A stretch of 64,000 bases of DNA. Origin: Gracilaria gracilis. Lineage: Eukaryota; Rhodophyta; Florideophyceae; Gracilariales; Gracilariaceae. The stretch is taken from contig JARGSG010000011.1 of assembly GCA_030374805.1 (NCBI GenBank), positions 992,001 through 1,056,000 of the forward strand. The letters run 5' to 3'. A program made the translations under genes and the position numbers. Numbering within the stretch: the stretch's first letter is position 1; each line of letters starts with the position of its first letter. Positions 11,462 to 24,876 of this stretch are shown one piece after another. Below the pieces are notes generated by a model. It did no database searches and was not told the origin of the DNA. It saw only the letters and a list, made by a program, of their open reading frames with translations.

Positions 11462-14400
11462 TCATTCCCACTGCAGTTGGAAGAGTTGACTGTTAATTAA
11501 GATCATCACCTGTTCCGTCGGGCATAATCTCCACTGTGCATGGGACCTGCTCATGACATCCAGGTCAGTAAATGATGCTCCATGCTTTTTGAATACCTCA
11601 GAAACAGTCATCTCACGGCACTTGAAGAAATAATCCCCGTCGTTGGTTGGGTTTTCAATTCTGGGTCTCTTTGCGCTGTTCTGAGGTTTAGTCTTGAAAA
11701 CAAAACCCGCTTTGCAGAACAAATAACCGGATCTTCGAACTTTGGTCTTCTTTATAATCCTTCCACCTAGTTCGTTCGACTTCTGGTAGTATTCGGAATG
11801 GAATGGTCTTTTAAACACATTAGTAAGCGTTTCAAAGGCCTTTCTCTCAGAAACCTGGCATTCCCACTCCGTTGGTCTTCTTCGGATCGTATGTAGACAT
11901 GCCGCTCTGGTTGTATATGATTCATGTATAAAAACGGCCATTCCTTCATCTCCTAGTTCCTTGCGAAGAGCAAACAATCTCATAATTAGATCAAAAGCCC
12001 ACTGTACAACTGCTCCGTTTTTGTCATCCAAATCACCAATTTCTTGCAAGACTTTCCGAATTACGCTCTTTGTGACTTCAAGTAATGCTGGATGGCTGAA
12101 GTACGTTTCAGACAACTCAAGGTAGTTGGACGAAGCAGACTCCAATAACCAATTATTTCCTGCTCTGAAGGCTGATTTCATTCTTCCCAGTACCTCATTC
12201 ACTTCTTGACGTTTGCTTTGTGTGAAGGACAAGAAGGAGCTTAGTCGGCGAGCATATGCCCAGGACATTCGCAGAAAGCCAGCATGTCTTCCTTCAAACG
12301 TAATATTACCATTAACGGGAGTGGGGGTCATAATCACTGGCTCTGTTGTTCCATAATGTAAAGCAGTAAATGGGCAAGTAACACCCCAAAGGACGCAATT
12401 CCCATCTTTCATATTGGGTTCCGGTTCTTCTATTAGAGGGTATACCAAATTAAATCCACTTGCTCTCAAGACTCGAATAAGGTAGCCACCGAAACAATTT
12501 GCGAAGCTACTTATCAGCTTTTTCTTCTTCTCGTTCTCCAGGCCTTCCATTTCTTGGAAAAGAGATCCTTCAATTATTCGGAAAACTATCTGAGAGAGCC
12601 AAAGGCTTGATTCTTGTTCATGAGAGAATCTCCGAGATACTGCGGAGCGTTCGTCGACAATATCTGTAAAGTCGTCCAATGCCTCAGAACTGCGATAAAA
12701 GTCTTCTTATAAATCCAGAGAACGCCATTGTTCTATCTTCATTCAATACCTTGTATTGTTTAGTGTATATATGGGGGTAAAGTATAGTTGAGTTAAGGTT
12801 TGTCGCACCCGGATAGAACGAAAGCGGATCTTTTAAGACCCCCAGATGTGATTCTTATAGTGAGGGATTGGACTCACTTTCTTCCGAAAGCCCATCAAGT
12901 TTCCAGGATTTTTGGTGAGACCCTTGGTCTTGAATATATTCCGCTGCGCGCGCAATTTCACTGAAATTCATTGTCGCCCGAAGACGTTCAGCATGAATGG
13001 CTGTACAGTGATGGGGTTGACGTGGCGGATTTCCATGTTTCACATTTCTCTTGAATGTTTTACATACATCTGATAAAAGTACGCGAATTAGAAGAACGGC
13101 TAATCTCAGCAATCCCCCATCTTCGGCATCATTGGAATCAATTCCCCGAACTGTCGCTATCATATCAGTAATAATTTCGGTGACAACTGTCAAAAGTTTG
13201 TGCAATGGACTGACAGCCAATCTCCTCTGCTGTCCTTGGAGCTGGGCGGACCTCTCAAGCAATCCAATATGTTCGAGTAGGTTTTCGTCATTCGTAAACC
13301 ATGATATTGTGAGTTTCAACGGTAAGGATTCATAAACTCCATTCAGATTAATACAAAGACTGTTTTCAATCCTTTTGATTGACCTGTACCCACCGGAAGA
13401 GTACTTCACGGGGAAAGGGTTGGTTCGCAAATGGTTTTCTGAACTTTTCATCTAGTCTTAGCAAACTTGATATGAGAATATTGGGATACCCAAAGACTAG
13501 CCACGATTCCGGAACACCTGCAGCTTGCATGAGATATGGTGGATCTAGCATTAGCCCAGTTTTGATGTTGCAAAGAACTGTTTCGACCATACACCTAGCC
13601 GTTTTCAATGAAGCCCAGCTGATGAGCATGCACATCTCTGTGAACAAGGAAGGTTTGTATGATCTCCGAAACAGATCTAATGCTTGGTTCGCTTCTGCAG
13701 GCCTCAGTCTTGGGTCGGATAGCAAAACAGATTTTGCTTCCATGTACGTAAACTGCGCTTGTTGCAAAAGCTTTGCCTCAATATCCAGTTTTAGTTCATA
13801 CCCTTGTTCCATCACCCATACAGGGTTAAAAGGACGAATACCACTCTCTGGAGAGGGAAATATCTGATAAGACCACCACCGTGGCACCCCACCCATTCCT
13901 TGGAGATCTATGTCAGATATGGCAACCATAATATCAGCATCCGAAAGTTGACCACGGTACTTTTGTGATTCTAACAGTATTTTCGCCCCCTCCAAACATT
14001 TGAAGTTATCAATGTAATAAGATATCTCTATGCGTAGCCCCTTAAACCCCTAAAGCCCTCTTGGAAATACTTTTGAAACGGTTTTCCTCCTCTCCAAGTC
14101 ATTTAGAAGTTGTTTGAAATGATTATGCACAGAAGTCTCTCTAAAGATAGCGCTCGCATTCTTCTAACCCCCTTTTGGTAAACTGAGTTCTTTTTGAGCC
14201 AGGACCTTGCAATATGTAACCCTCCATGCCCTCAACATCTTCTTGAGTTCGTAGAACGATGGTTGACAATAAACTGAGTCTCCTCTGGTTGACGCGAGAT
14301 GCCTCGTGGTTTCGTATACCTTAACCTTCTTTAGACTCTCACTCAGACGCTTTCGGCGCTCTCCAGGATTCAAAGTAGCAGTTTGATACCCGGCTAGAAC

Positions 14401-16579
14401 TGGGTTTAGGACGGTGCTGAACATTGACGCCCCTAACGACCTGTTTGTTCTCATGGAGGCAGTGGTTGGAACGAAAGGAGAGGGCATCTACGAGAGGAAT
14501 ACGGCCCTTGGAAGCTCAATACTAGCTGTGTTCATGTCACTGTTCGGTGGGTATAGGATGTAGGCTACGTCCAAAACGGAGTTCGGAAGAGCACCTCCAA
14601 TAATTTGCTTCTGTAAATACTCTCTGACTTCTTGCACTTCCTATGCACTCACAAGCTTCTTCCGAAGACCATGACGCGTCACCTGCAACACGATTGGTCC
14701 GAGAAGCAACAGGTCCTGGAAATCTAAATGACTTCTTCTTAAGGCTTCAATATTGGACGAAGAACTAGGGCATGCATTTTCACAAATTCGACCTTCATCT
14801 TGTTTGAGACGTACGAGCCCATTCCATAAACTTCTAGGCAATTCATGTTCTTCAAAATACTTAATATTCCTTGCGTTGTCTATTGGGCTTTTTAGTACCT
14901 CGAGAGTCTCCTTGCTTCCCTTAAAATATTTCAGAAGATCACACGGCGCGTTATACTTTTGGGTATTAAAAAAGTAAGCCACTGTTAGATGTGGTGGCAC
15001 TTCGCAGTACGTTTCAATGGCTTTCAGGTCTCTCGCCAGATAGCACATAGGTAGTGTGAGCCTTCCTGTTCCAAGAACATCCCCAACTGAGCTGGCATTC
15101 ATTGGTCCCTTACGTCTCAAGTGATGATCTGCGTTACAATCCTTAAAAACAGCGGAACATGAGAGACGACTCTGGAATTTAGACGAATCAACTTTCCCAC
15201 ACACTCGCCGAATTGCTCTCAATAGAAGCTCTGTAAGCAAACACCAAAAAAAGTGACCTTCTTTCACCTTTCTGCATCACAGAATTGTCTCCATCGCTTT
15301 CAAGAAAAGAGTGAAAGATTTCTAAAAGAGGGCAATTCCCAGCAGTGGTTCTTTCTATAATGAAGAAAGGAACAATTGCATGTACTGGCAGTGGTTGAAA
15401 AGATAGAGCCGTTTGAATATCAAACGCTTTGAAGGCAATAGCATCGTTCGATTGCACGCTGTAGTTGGAACTGTGATGCCTGCTTTGGCTTTTTTTGATA
15501 AAATAGTCTCCAGGAAAGATCTCGCCAAAGTTCTGAGATATATTGCAAAAGTTATTATTTTTCTTCAAATAGTTCCAAGGACATATGTTGTAAATCTGAA
15601 AAACTTTTAGTATCCTTGTTTCACAATTTCTGAACGCAATTCCACGAAGCGGAACTGTAATGAAATCAATGGAATCAAAATCAACCGTCCAAACTGGTCG
15701 GATACACCGAGAAGCTTCTTCAACATTCGGTGCAAATGGTAAACAAAGTGGATGACTATTTTCTAACACATTTCCAAGATCCCCAGCGATGAGGGAATAA
15801 TCGTGCTGTCGAACTCTACTCCTTAGTTTCGGAATTGAAATTGCTGACTGTACGCCCATAACATGGGAACTCGAAGAGAGCTGCTCTCGAAGACTTTCCG
15901 CGTGCGGAAGTTAAAGCATTTGTCGTTGAGAAAAGAACATAATGGGAAGAGACTGCTTACAGCGTTTCAGAGTTCGATGAAGCAGTGTGTGAATGTCTTC
16001 AAAAGACTCCCCAAACGGTAGAATCTGAGCTGAGGGGAACGCTTCTATTGAACGGGTGTCTTCATCTTCACTGGAATAAAAAAGGCCGGCAGTGGCCAAC
16101 TGGAAATCATTTTCAATGGAGATTTCAATTTCTTCTTCTGTCTCCTCTGAAGGCGAGGGCATTTCTTCCTCCTCTTCGATCGGAAAGTGAGGGATCTTCT
16201 TTTCGTGGGAGCTCCTTGACTTTGACACAGTAATTGGGGGAAATTGAAAGCTCCCTCTGATATCGGGGTCAAGGAAAAGGCTTCTGAAAACTGGTTCTTT
16301 TCCACACATGTTTCCGAAGAGACGTCCCTCAACCACATCATCAAGAGTAAATATATTAGAAGAAAGAGAGAATTTCCGTTCCGTCGTAACTACCGTCATT
16401 CCCCCTCGCCCTCGGTGTGCAACATGAACAGTATATGTCTCTCGTAAATGAGGATAACAAGGATTGCGAACGTAGAAACAATTATCATATAAAGATTCGT
16501 GAACATCACCGATGATTTTCCATTTGTTGAAGAAGTGCTCATGTACACTGAACGGGAAAATAAAGTACTTTCCATTCAT
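11462..16579 (-). other. Long broken minus-strand coding block, possibly an old virus-derived copy
   Basis: A run of adjacent minus-strand coding segments covers about 5.1 kb and looks like one or two long former genes. I recognise no host domain. Some segments faintly recall polymerase proteins of segmented double-stranded RNA viruses (reovirus-like), but this is an impression that needs a profile search. The block is broken, with roughly six or more interruptions, so it is treated as a fossil. Segments remain long, so it may be fairly recent or once under selection. A large decayed host gene is the main alternative. Confidence 0.35.
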
Positions 16580-17439
16580 TTCGGATTCCGGAACAATAAA
16601 GAACTCGGGAACTTTCCCAAAACAGGTGACTGAAGTGTATCGATGTCCTTTCTGCCATATTTTAGGCTGCTGATTTGCGTCTGTGTTCTGCGAATGCTAG
16701 TTTTTGGCGAGGGTCGCGCAGAATTTGGCAAGGGTCGTCCAGTAAATTTCTTGGAAAATTACCTTGTGCTGCTTTTCCAAATTTTGCAGAAAATTGCTTG
16801 GGTCGCCCAGTATTGGTCCGCAAAAAATATTCCGTGGTATTCCGGTCGCGCTAGTTTGCTCTGCCAGGATTAACTGCGCAGTTTTTCACCAAGTGCAGTT
16901 TCAGTTTTCCCATTGGGTGCACATTAAACGTCTCAATAAGTGGAATACTCGCATCCACCCTATGGAATAGTAGCGCTAGTTCCGATGCTTCCTATTCAAC
17001 CAGAGTTTCCTTTATTTCTATCTATTCACCTATCTGATGCCTATCGTAATCGCTATTCTAATCCCTATTGACTACCTTAGCAGAGCTCTATTCAATGGCA
17101 TCTGCGAGCGTCAACCTCGCCAGGTTCATGCTTGCCAGTACCATTGAACGGCGCTCCGCGCGAGCATTTTTGCAGAGAATGCGAGCCGACCTGCGAACTC
17201 CAGTACCGCCATGAGGCGGAGCGCCTCATGGCGATACTGTACTACTCGGTTTGTGCGTCGCATGTCAGTTCGCTCATCGCACGTAGCGCTCACCGCCTCG
17301 CAAAACGTTCGAAATTAGTTCTACCTGTATTGGGATCGGAAAGGAAGCGAGTTGTCAGTATTCGCAATCTGGAGTGTAGAGTATTACTCTTGTGAGAAAC
17401 GTACCGCATATCAGAGTGCTATTTGTTTATAAGAAAAAA
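16580..17439. other. Intergenic stretch with one strong hairpin
   Basis: No coding region is supported. Between 16650 and 16870 the words GTCG(C)CCAG and TTTTGCAGAAAAT recur loosely, suggesting degenerate short repeats. A hairpin lies at 17201-17239. Confidence 0.4.
17201..17239. repeat. Hairpin, 18-base arms
   Basis: The arms 17201-17218 and 17222-17239 match at 17 of 18 positions (core CGCCATGAGGCG) with a 3-base loop. It lies about 220 bases left of transposon copy C and might relate to its end, but no partner was found. Confidence 0.6.
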
Positions 17440-18500
17440 AAGTCAGTAGTACCACCATGAGCTCCCTGTGTTCAACGGCTAAGAAAATGAAACAAAAAGT
17501 TAGATTACTGAAAAACGCAGTTCCCAGACAGAGTAGATCAACAAGACGCACCAATAACATGAACGCATTCAAGAGATTAAGGCACCGTTGACCATCCCCA
17601 TATTCTCCTAGTCGCCACACAGGCAGCATAAGAAACAATTTTTTACCTGTCAAGCAATGAAATGATGGAAAACATGTCAGAATCAAACCAAGAAGAAACC
17701 ATCATGCCATAAAAACATATCCAACTTACCATTAAGAATCACTCGTTATGCCTCGTAGACGTACCGCACGTGCCCACTATTAGACCAACGTCGTATGCAA
17801 TCGCATCGAAATCGCTTACCTGTGAATCAATACAATGCCGCTTCAAATGTCAGAAACAAAGCAGAAAGTGACCAATCTCGCTTTCCCAAATTTTAAACTT
17901 ACAATTACGCAGTCTTCTGTACAAAACCATTCCGCATCGTGCCACATTCCTCGCGCTCTCCAACAACAGTACCTGTGTTCAACGGCGAAGAAGATAAAAT
18001 AACAAGTTTGAATACTTAGAAACGCGTTTCCCAACACACTATTTCAACAAGACGTACCAAGAACATGAACGCATTCAAGAAATTGAGGCACTGCGACTAT
18101 AGGAGTATGCGGATGGTCAGCTGTGCCACCGTTGAGCATCCGCATAATCGTCTAGTCTGAGAACCGGCATCATAAGAAACAATCCTTTACCTGTTTAGCA
18201 ATGAAATGATGAAGAGCATGTCAGAATCAAGCCAGAAAGAAACCAACCCGCAATGAAAACATAGCCAACTTACCATTCAGAATCACTCATGCTGCCTCGT
18301 ACACGTAACGCACTCGCTGACCATTAGACTACGCCCAGATGCATATCGAGAAGCGTTTACCTGCAAAGTAATACAATTCCGCTTAAAATGTCAGAAACGA
18401 AGCATAAAGTGCCCAACCTCGCTTTCCCAAACTTACCATTACGAACTCTTCTGTACAGACCAGTTCCGAATCGTTTCAGAAATATTAGTAGTTGGTTCAG
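17440..18500. repeat. Subterminal tandem array of copy C, about 0.54-kb units
   Basis: The segment starting CAATGAAATGATGG (17655) recurs at 18199, 544 bases later, with the same later landmarks (GTCAGAAACAAAGCAGAAAG, then GTCAGAAACGAAGCATAAAG). A partial earlier unit covers 17460-17600. Each unit carries minus-strand donor-like AG/GTAA sites (CTTACCTGT on plus), so a repeated exon-intron structure on minus is possible. The hairpin at about 18092-18158 is a mismatched version of that in copy B. Confidence 0.7.
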
Positions 18501-18590
18501 AAGTATGAAGCGTGGAAGAATAACCTCACCAAAGAACCCAAACGTCCGCACCTTAGCAAAAGGAGATTCTCCGAAATGGTTCGTTCAACT

Positions 18591-18627
18591 TCCTAATCGC
18601 ATGATGTCCGAGATCATGCGATTAGGA
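18591..18627. repeat. Hairpin upstream of the copy C transposase
   Basis: Perfect 15-base arms (TCCTAATCGCATGAT and complement) with a 7-base loop. The same hairpin is intact in copy B at 50462-50498. It could be a transposase-binding or regulatory site. Confidence 0.7.
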
Positions 18628-18792
18628 CGTGAGAGAACTGTTTCGGAAAGCATCAATCATGTTTTGCGCACCGCACGCGAGAAACAGAACGAAACGGAGC
18701 AAATATCGCCTTCGTCGAAGCGCAATGGGAAAACGTAGTCAGCTTCGGATGAAAATGGGAGAGAACGTCGTTTTCAAACGTACCAGAAGCCA

Positions 18793-19005
18793 GTGACCTA
18801 CATCAGCATCAACTGTGACGCAGGCCCGAACGACGATCCCAGTTCATGGAGGAGGCGAGGCCACAGAAAATTTTACGCGTCGTTGGCCGAGATCGGACAA
18901 GTGTACAGATATATCGTTGTCAATCGACAGAATTATTTTCAGTGGTGGATAATCAGGGTTGAACTCTGGCGTCAAGGTCGACGTGTCCATGCGTTCCCTT
19001 TTTGA
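18793..19005 (+). other. Possible small open frame in the transposase leader (copy C)
   Basis: A 70-residue frame rich in Arg, Tyr and Trp sits just before the transposase and is kept at the same place in copy B (50664-50876) with two substitutions. Copies B and C are so alike that this conservation says little. It may be leader sequence only. Confidence 0.25.
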
Positions 19006-19141
19006 ACAAAAGCACGTGATTTAAACTCAAATCTATTCTCCACTCCTTCTCTGTCCTCAGCATCCTCCCCACCGTCCTTCCGTCTTCCGCCTCTCTTCCG
19101 TGCTTGTTCCCGTCCCCTTCTCTCAGCCCTTTCCCTCCATT

Positions 19142-22100
19142 ATGGTTTACTACTGCAGGCACAAACAGCGCGGTTGTCCGTTCATGGCGCGAGGTGTGCT
19201 GCCGCTTCAGAGACACGTCAGTCAGTGTCCTCACCGTCACAAAGCCATTCCATACGGTGAGCACAGCATTCGACGGAGCAAGCGTTCCAAGTTATCTACC
19301 CCACCTTCAAACGCATCTTCTTCGGAAACCGTTACAGCTCCCTGCCGTACTACCGAGTCTCTCCTTCCCAAAGAAATGGAGGTCTCCGTTCCACCGGAAC
19401 CTCCGGAACTAGACCGAATTTAGTCGATTTCTAAACCTCCGTCACCCTTTCCCCCACCCTTTGAAACCTCAATTGGAAACGAATCTACTCCTCCACCTTC
19501 CGAAGAGTCGCTCGGCGCTCTTCACATGGATTATCTTACCGTCTGTCTCGCTTCCGTAGCCTCCAACCTTGGTCACTGTGAGGCAGACGAGCTCATTGGT
19601 CTTCTCCGGAACCCCCACTTCTCGCAAAAGCGCTTCAACAAAACCATCACCAGTTCCAAGCGCTGTACGGAACTCAAGAACGCTATCTTCGAACGATATG
19701 CTTCCAACGATGGATTCAAACGAACCTCTATCTCCCCGCAAGGATGTAAGTCCAGTGCCACCCTCTACACGAGAGACCCAATTGAGACCCTCCTGAAGCA
19801 GCTCCAGTTGGCTAACAGCGAAAACACCTTCTTCTATCCTATCCCCCAGACCCACTCCGCGAAAATTTCTCATCCCATGTCCGCAAATCTCGCAAAAGAC
19901 GCCACCTCCAAGCTGAAGGAAGTGATAATGGGCTCCTTGGATAATAGAATAGTTTGGCATACTCAAGGAATAAGTTTCAGTGAATCTCTCGTAGGTCTTC
20001 TGCAGTTGTACACCGATAAGTCTTCAACAACTCTAAAGCAAACTTCGGTCACCGCCTATCCACTTCACCTCGTTTTCCACAACTGTTCCGACCATCTACG
20101 CCGCAAATGTATCCGCGAGGACCTCACGGTAGTTGCGTATTTCCCTACAGCTCTCGAAGAACTTCCTTCGTCGCATACAGATTCCATGCCCTTCGTTTCC
20201 AACAAATCTTTCCGCGATGCGAGGAGGCAGATTCTGCATCACTGCCTTCGTTGTGTTCTAGAGCCTATTCTAAACCTTGCATTGAAAGGAATTGAGTTCA
20301 CCGGGAAAGACAAAGTCCATCGGATATGCCATCCACTGTTGGCAAGTTACTGCGAAGACATACCTGAAGCAAAGAATATTCAGTCTATTCTTCATGGCAC
20401 AAAGACCGGACGCCCCTCTCACAGATGCCAGGTGCCACGCTCAGCTTTCTCCAGTGATGTGCCTACCCCTTTCTCCTTGCGCACACAGAACCAGACAAAA
20501 CGACTGAGGGAAACACATTCCGCAGTCTTGAAAAATGCAGAGCAAGAAGACCTTGAACGTCGTCCCCGCCGAGCTAGAGACAGAAGAGCTCAGGCAGATT
20601 CTCTGATGCGCTCTAACTCCGTATCTCTTACCATATCTTTTCTAGAAAGCCCTTTCATCCTTCGTTTGATTGCAGGACTTTCTATTTACAGCCTCTTTCC
20701 TTCGAACCGTTGCACAACCTTCATCTTGGCATATGAAAGCTCATTAAAACAGCCACTATTGAGCGATTTTGGTCACACACGCTGCTAACCACCATAGGAG
20801 CAGCTGCACCGCGCTCCTTCTGAACAGTTCGCACGCAACTTCTAAACCATGCAAACGCCATCCTCGCGGCCATGGAAAGGGACTTCCCCGCTAGAGGCTT
20901 GCACATAGACTTTTCTACACAAGAAAAAGGCAAGTCTCTCAACGGTGTATTCACCAACGAAGGTCTACGCGGAATGCTGAAGGCAAAGAACTACAAAGCA
21001 CTGGACATGGTTTTCCCAATCATAGGCGCTTTCTTTGATACATGTTGTGGAGAACATGAAACAGCACCTATCATAACCATCTTCACACAATACTCAGACT
21101 TAGTCGGCGCCATTTTCAGGTACAATTGAGAACCACATTGGAACGAAAGCTCTCTCACAGCTCTCCAGGCCCAGATCACAGCCTTCTAACAATGTACGAC
21201 CAGAAAATTAGCCGACTTCCACCCCTCTAGACTTGGAACGTTGAAGTTTCATCTTCTTGACCATCTCGTCGAGGATATCAGACATCTAGGAGGTATCCAA
21301 TACTACGATGCAGAGATATATGAGCATGCCCACCTCCTATTCAAAAGGCATTATCGGCGAACGTCGAGAAGAACGGCAACGGCTGTGCAGGAAACCATTC
21401 GTTCTATCGACCATGAAAATATGAGAAAGAAATGGATTGGTGATGATCTCCAAGAAGGCATGGCACGCGCACCATACGCTTCCCCAATACCTTCTATTCA
21501 ACTTCCTCGATTTACGAAGAGGGGTCGTTCGATATCCATGGGACAACTTCGACACTACGTTAGGCGGCTCTCCTCATCTTCACTGACGTTATCTGATGTT
21601 AAGAAAGACCTCCAGGATAATGATACAATCTCCATTCTAGACCAAATTGGGGAACAAGCACTTCGTCCGTTCCTTAACCTGGTTGGGGAGACGCTCGAAG
21701 ATAACTCCATATCCCACTTACCGGAGAAGATCAGGATAACACCCGTGAACTCCGCAGGTGTAAGAGGTGGTATGGTTCCCGTTCTACGACATTTTGAGGC
21801 CTTGTCCAATTCTATCGCCCCAGGTAGAAACAAGTACCCTGTCAACCAAAGGGTGTTTTCCTCTCCAGCTTTCGGACCGAGCAGGAAGCCCAAATTCTCG
21901 ACCATCTTGGTCAAATAAGAACAAGGTGCAACATGGGTTGCTCAAGTAGTCGCTCTTGTTCGTGTGTCTGTTCTCGAATACTCGGGCTCTATTCCAGAAG
22001 TGGCATTTGTTCGGTATTTTGAAGTATTGCCTCCCGCAACAGCTTTGGACAATATTTTGCAATGCATATCTTTACGTTGGGCTACAAGTGATGAGCAAAA

Positions 22101-22347
22101 CCACACTGTACCCTTCCCTGCCCATTCAAAACTAAAGAGCTCAGAACACCTCACCCCTTCGTACGAAATGGTTCCGGGTTCATCAATACAGGGAACAGTA
22201 CATATAGTTCGTTCTAATTATCCAGCCCAGATATTTTTTGCTACACTTCAATGGTTCCAACATCGATTCTACATCAATTGGTTTTATCATGAGCCTGTTC
22301 AAAACCCAACTGAACCCGAAGAACCTCGTATAGAAGTAGAACAGTAA
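19142..22347 (+). pseudogene. Plavaka/KDZ-type transposase, copy C (broken)
   Basis: The start MVYYCRHKQRGC at 19142 is the first residue of a CCHC-type finger (C..C..H..C: CRHKQRGC, LQRHVSQC), likely DNA-binding. Downstream marks match the Plavaka transposase pattern: YTDKSSTTL then TAYPLHLVF, DHLRRKC and VAYFPT (20000-20160); HGTKTGRPSHRC (20390-20430); FEPLHNLHLG-type motif (20700); GLHIDFS (20890); GTLKFHLLDHLVEDIRHLGG (21238-21300). DNA cut-and-paste recombination is expected of an intact form. Breaks: TAG at about 19421 where copy B has GAG, a one-base loss near 20700, TGA at 21127 and TAA at 21916, the last two shared with copy B. It ends at 22347, 12 bases from the convergent X gene. 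Confidence 0.75.
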
Positions 22348-22358
22348 AAGATTCCCAG

Positions 22359-24677
22359 TCATTCTTCTTGTTCACTGTCACCACGTTGCAATCCTCTCCC
22401 CACTAGTGTGCTACTTTCAAAACCCAGCATGTCCATCTCCTTGAAATCTACGTCTCTTTCCTCACACTCTCCGATAAAACAATCTGTAACTGATCCCACT
22501 CTTTTGCTCACATTCTCAACGAAGAAACGTTCACGCAACGTTAAGTATATCTTTCCGCTCGAGGGCATTGGAAACGCTATCGTAGCCTCCCTCATATCAT
22601 TCTCCAGCACTCCAGTCTATTCATGTACTGCACTCCCATAGTGATGGAACTCGTTGGAATAACCTCTCTGTACATGTTGCCGGACATCTTCCAACAACTC
22701 TTTCAAACAAAGAGGTAATAACTCCGCATACTTCTTCGCGAACTGTTTCTGCCTTTGCCCACCTCTCGGAGATTGAGCAGTAACACGAGAGACAAACTTC
22801 AGAATCCATGCTTCTAAGCGTGCAAGTGTCAGCATCGTGCCATCCACTAATGTCCCTTCCTCTTTGTCCTAAACATCATACGCAATGAAGTCCTTCAACA
22901 CTTCTACGCCTACCGTGTTTCTGAAGAACAAGTCCTGGTCGTTCGTATCCATTTCATCCCCGTCATTCTTAGCCTTCGAATACTTCAAACGATCAAGCGG
23001 TGCCTTCCTCCACCATGACGTGGTGGGGGTTCCATTCGCTCCAAGACGCAAGATGTTCTCTTGTGCTTCCCTCAGCTGCTGTTCAACTTCATCGGCATTT
23101 TCTTCTACCATTTTCGTCCTTCTCCATATTAGATCATAACCCAACAACAAAAACAATTTATCCCTTGTATTTCTCTTTCGCACCCCCACAACATCACTCA
23201 TTGTCTGTTTCATTCTATGCCTTAGACACATATCCGCACACACTTCTAATATGCATCTTTCTGTGAGAGAGGCCTGTCTAATTCCCTCCCAACTCACTTC
23301 TTTCAACTCACTTTGTACCATAGTTTTCAGCAGCGCATCCGCACCCCCTTCAACAGATGGTGTGAACATTCCAAAACTGGCGAGGAGCTCCACAGGATTC
23401 TTGGGAACCATCGCGACTCCATCTCCCTCGTTTCGAATTACCTCTTCTCCATTCTCCGTCGCTCCCTCCAATATCTCAGCTCGATTGACCCGATTCCTTG
23501 AAGGTTTCTCACATTCAAAACACAGTTCACTGGTCTCTCTCCTGGCCCAAGTCAATATATTGTGATACACTTCTCTCGCAACCCCTCAAAACGCATCGCT
23601 TACAGCGATTCGATTCTTCTTTCGTCCGGTTCGTTCGGGTTCACCGGTACAGGAAGTGTTACTACCACCCTGCTTCAATGCGCCACGTAAACCTTCAATC
23701 ACCAGTTCTTTCTCCTCAAGCTTAGTCTTCAATGCTGTGCTTTGCTCTTGCGCAACATTTACAAGGAATCAGCGTATCATCAAATCGTTCTCCAAATTCT
23801 TCAACTTTGCTTTCAATCTGTTGATTTCTTTCAGCAAATCTCTGTGGTTTACAGACGACGTGATTTCTTTCTCAACAGTTCGTCTGTCTTCTTCCTCCTC
23901 CGCCTCCACTTCATGTACCTCCCTTGTTCCCTGTACTCCATCTACTTCTGTTCTTCGTGGAACAGTAGAGGTTAGAGTCCTCTTCATTGCACGATATACT
24001 GGAGTTATTCCATCCCCTGCATTATCCGCATTGTCCACAGTGCCAGCCACACGCCGCTCAGAGTTATCCTCTCTGAGTCTTTTTCGACCTGACAAATTAG
24101 AGTTCCGAGGATTTACCCTTCCCACACGCTGTATGCCGACCCTTCGGAGCTTCAAAGCAACTGTAGATGCCCTTCGCGTCGAAAACGGTGATGGCCGTGG
24201 AATGGTTGTAAGATCTCCCGCACTCCGTCGTAGGTCTCTTGCAGTGGGACTACTTTCCAGTTCAGAGACACGGACATTCTTTTGTTCCTCTTGTGAAACT
24301 CGAACCTTTTCCACAATATCCCTTGTCAACGGACCAGCCGGTTCTCGAGCTTTCGGAACCGGTGAAATTTATTTGGAGTTAGGACTTTGTTCTACGTTGC
24401 CAGTGGAACGCGTTGGGGAGCTCGGCGATGGTTTACTTTGACGTACATCGCTAGTGTTCTCAGAGGTAGCTTTGCGCCGAGAATGGCGGTGACCGACGGT
24501 GGGATTAGGCCCGTGGTTGGCCTTCGTTGCTGGTGATTGACGTGGCGTTGTTTTAACATCCACTCGTGTTGAACCTCTGGTATCCTCACCAAGTTTCTTC
24601 TTCTTCCCTACAGGCTTCTTGCGCGACTGGGTGCCCCGCGTTCTTGCCTTGTCCACTATGTTGTTAATTGATACCAA
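22359..24677 (-). pseudogene. Protein X of the transposon, copy C (broken)
   Basis: Partner gene of unknown function, convergent with the transposase. The N-terminus (MVSINN) is basic and Ser/Thr/Pro-rich (RKKPVGKKKKLGED), probably disordered and nuclear. A coiled-coil follows (INRLKAKLKNLENDLMIR, about 23770-23830). Then comes a conserved helical domain with CADMCLRHRMKQTMSDVVG and DKLFLLLGYDLIWRR (about 23120-23270), then VEVLKDFIAYDV, DGTMLTLARLEAWI and a C-terminal part with KIYLTLRERFF. The frame is interrupted several times. Copy A carries the same domains in the same order, so the protein is an ancient companion of this transposase. No known domain was recognised. Confidence 0.65.
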
Positions 24678-24876
24678 TGCCCAAGCTGAGAAAAGAAAAC
24701 AGGGAAGACGAAGAGATTGGAGATTAAAGGGGATGTGGAGAACTGTGTGAAAGAGTGAGGATGGTTGGACACGGAAGGGAGTATGATGTATGGAATAGCG
24801 GAATCAATAACGGTCAGTTTACAGAACCTGTGTAAATCATTGGAAACTACAAATCGTGCAGCTACACAAAGGGAGT

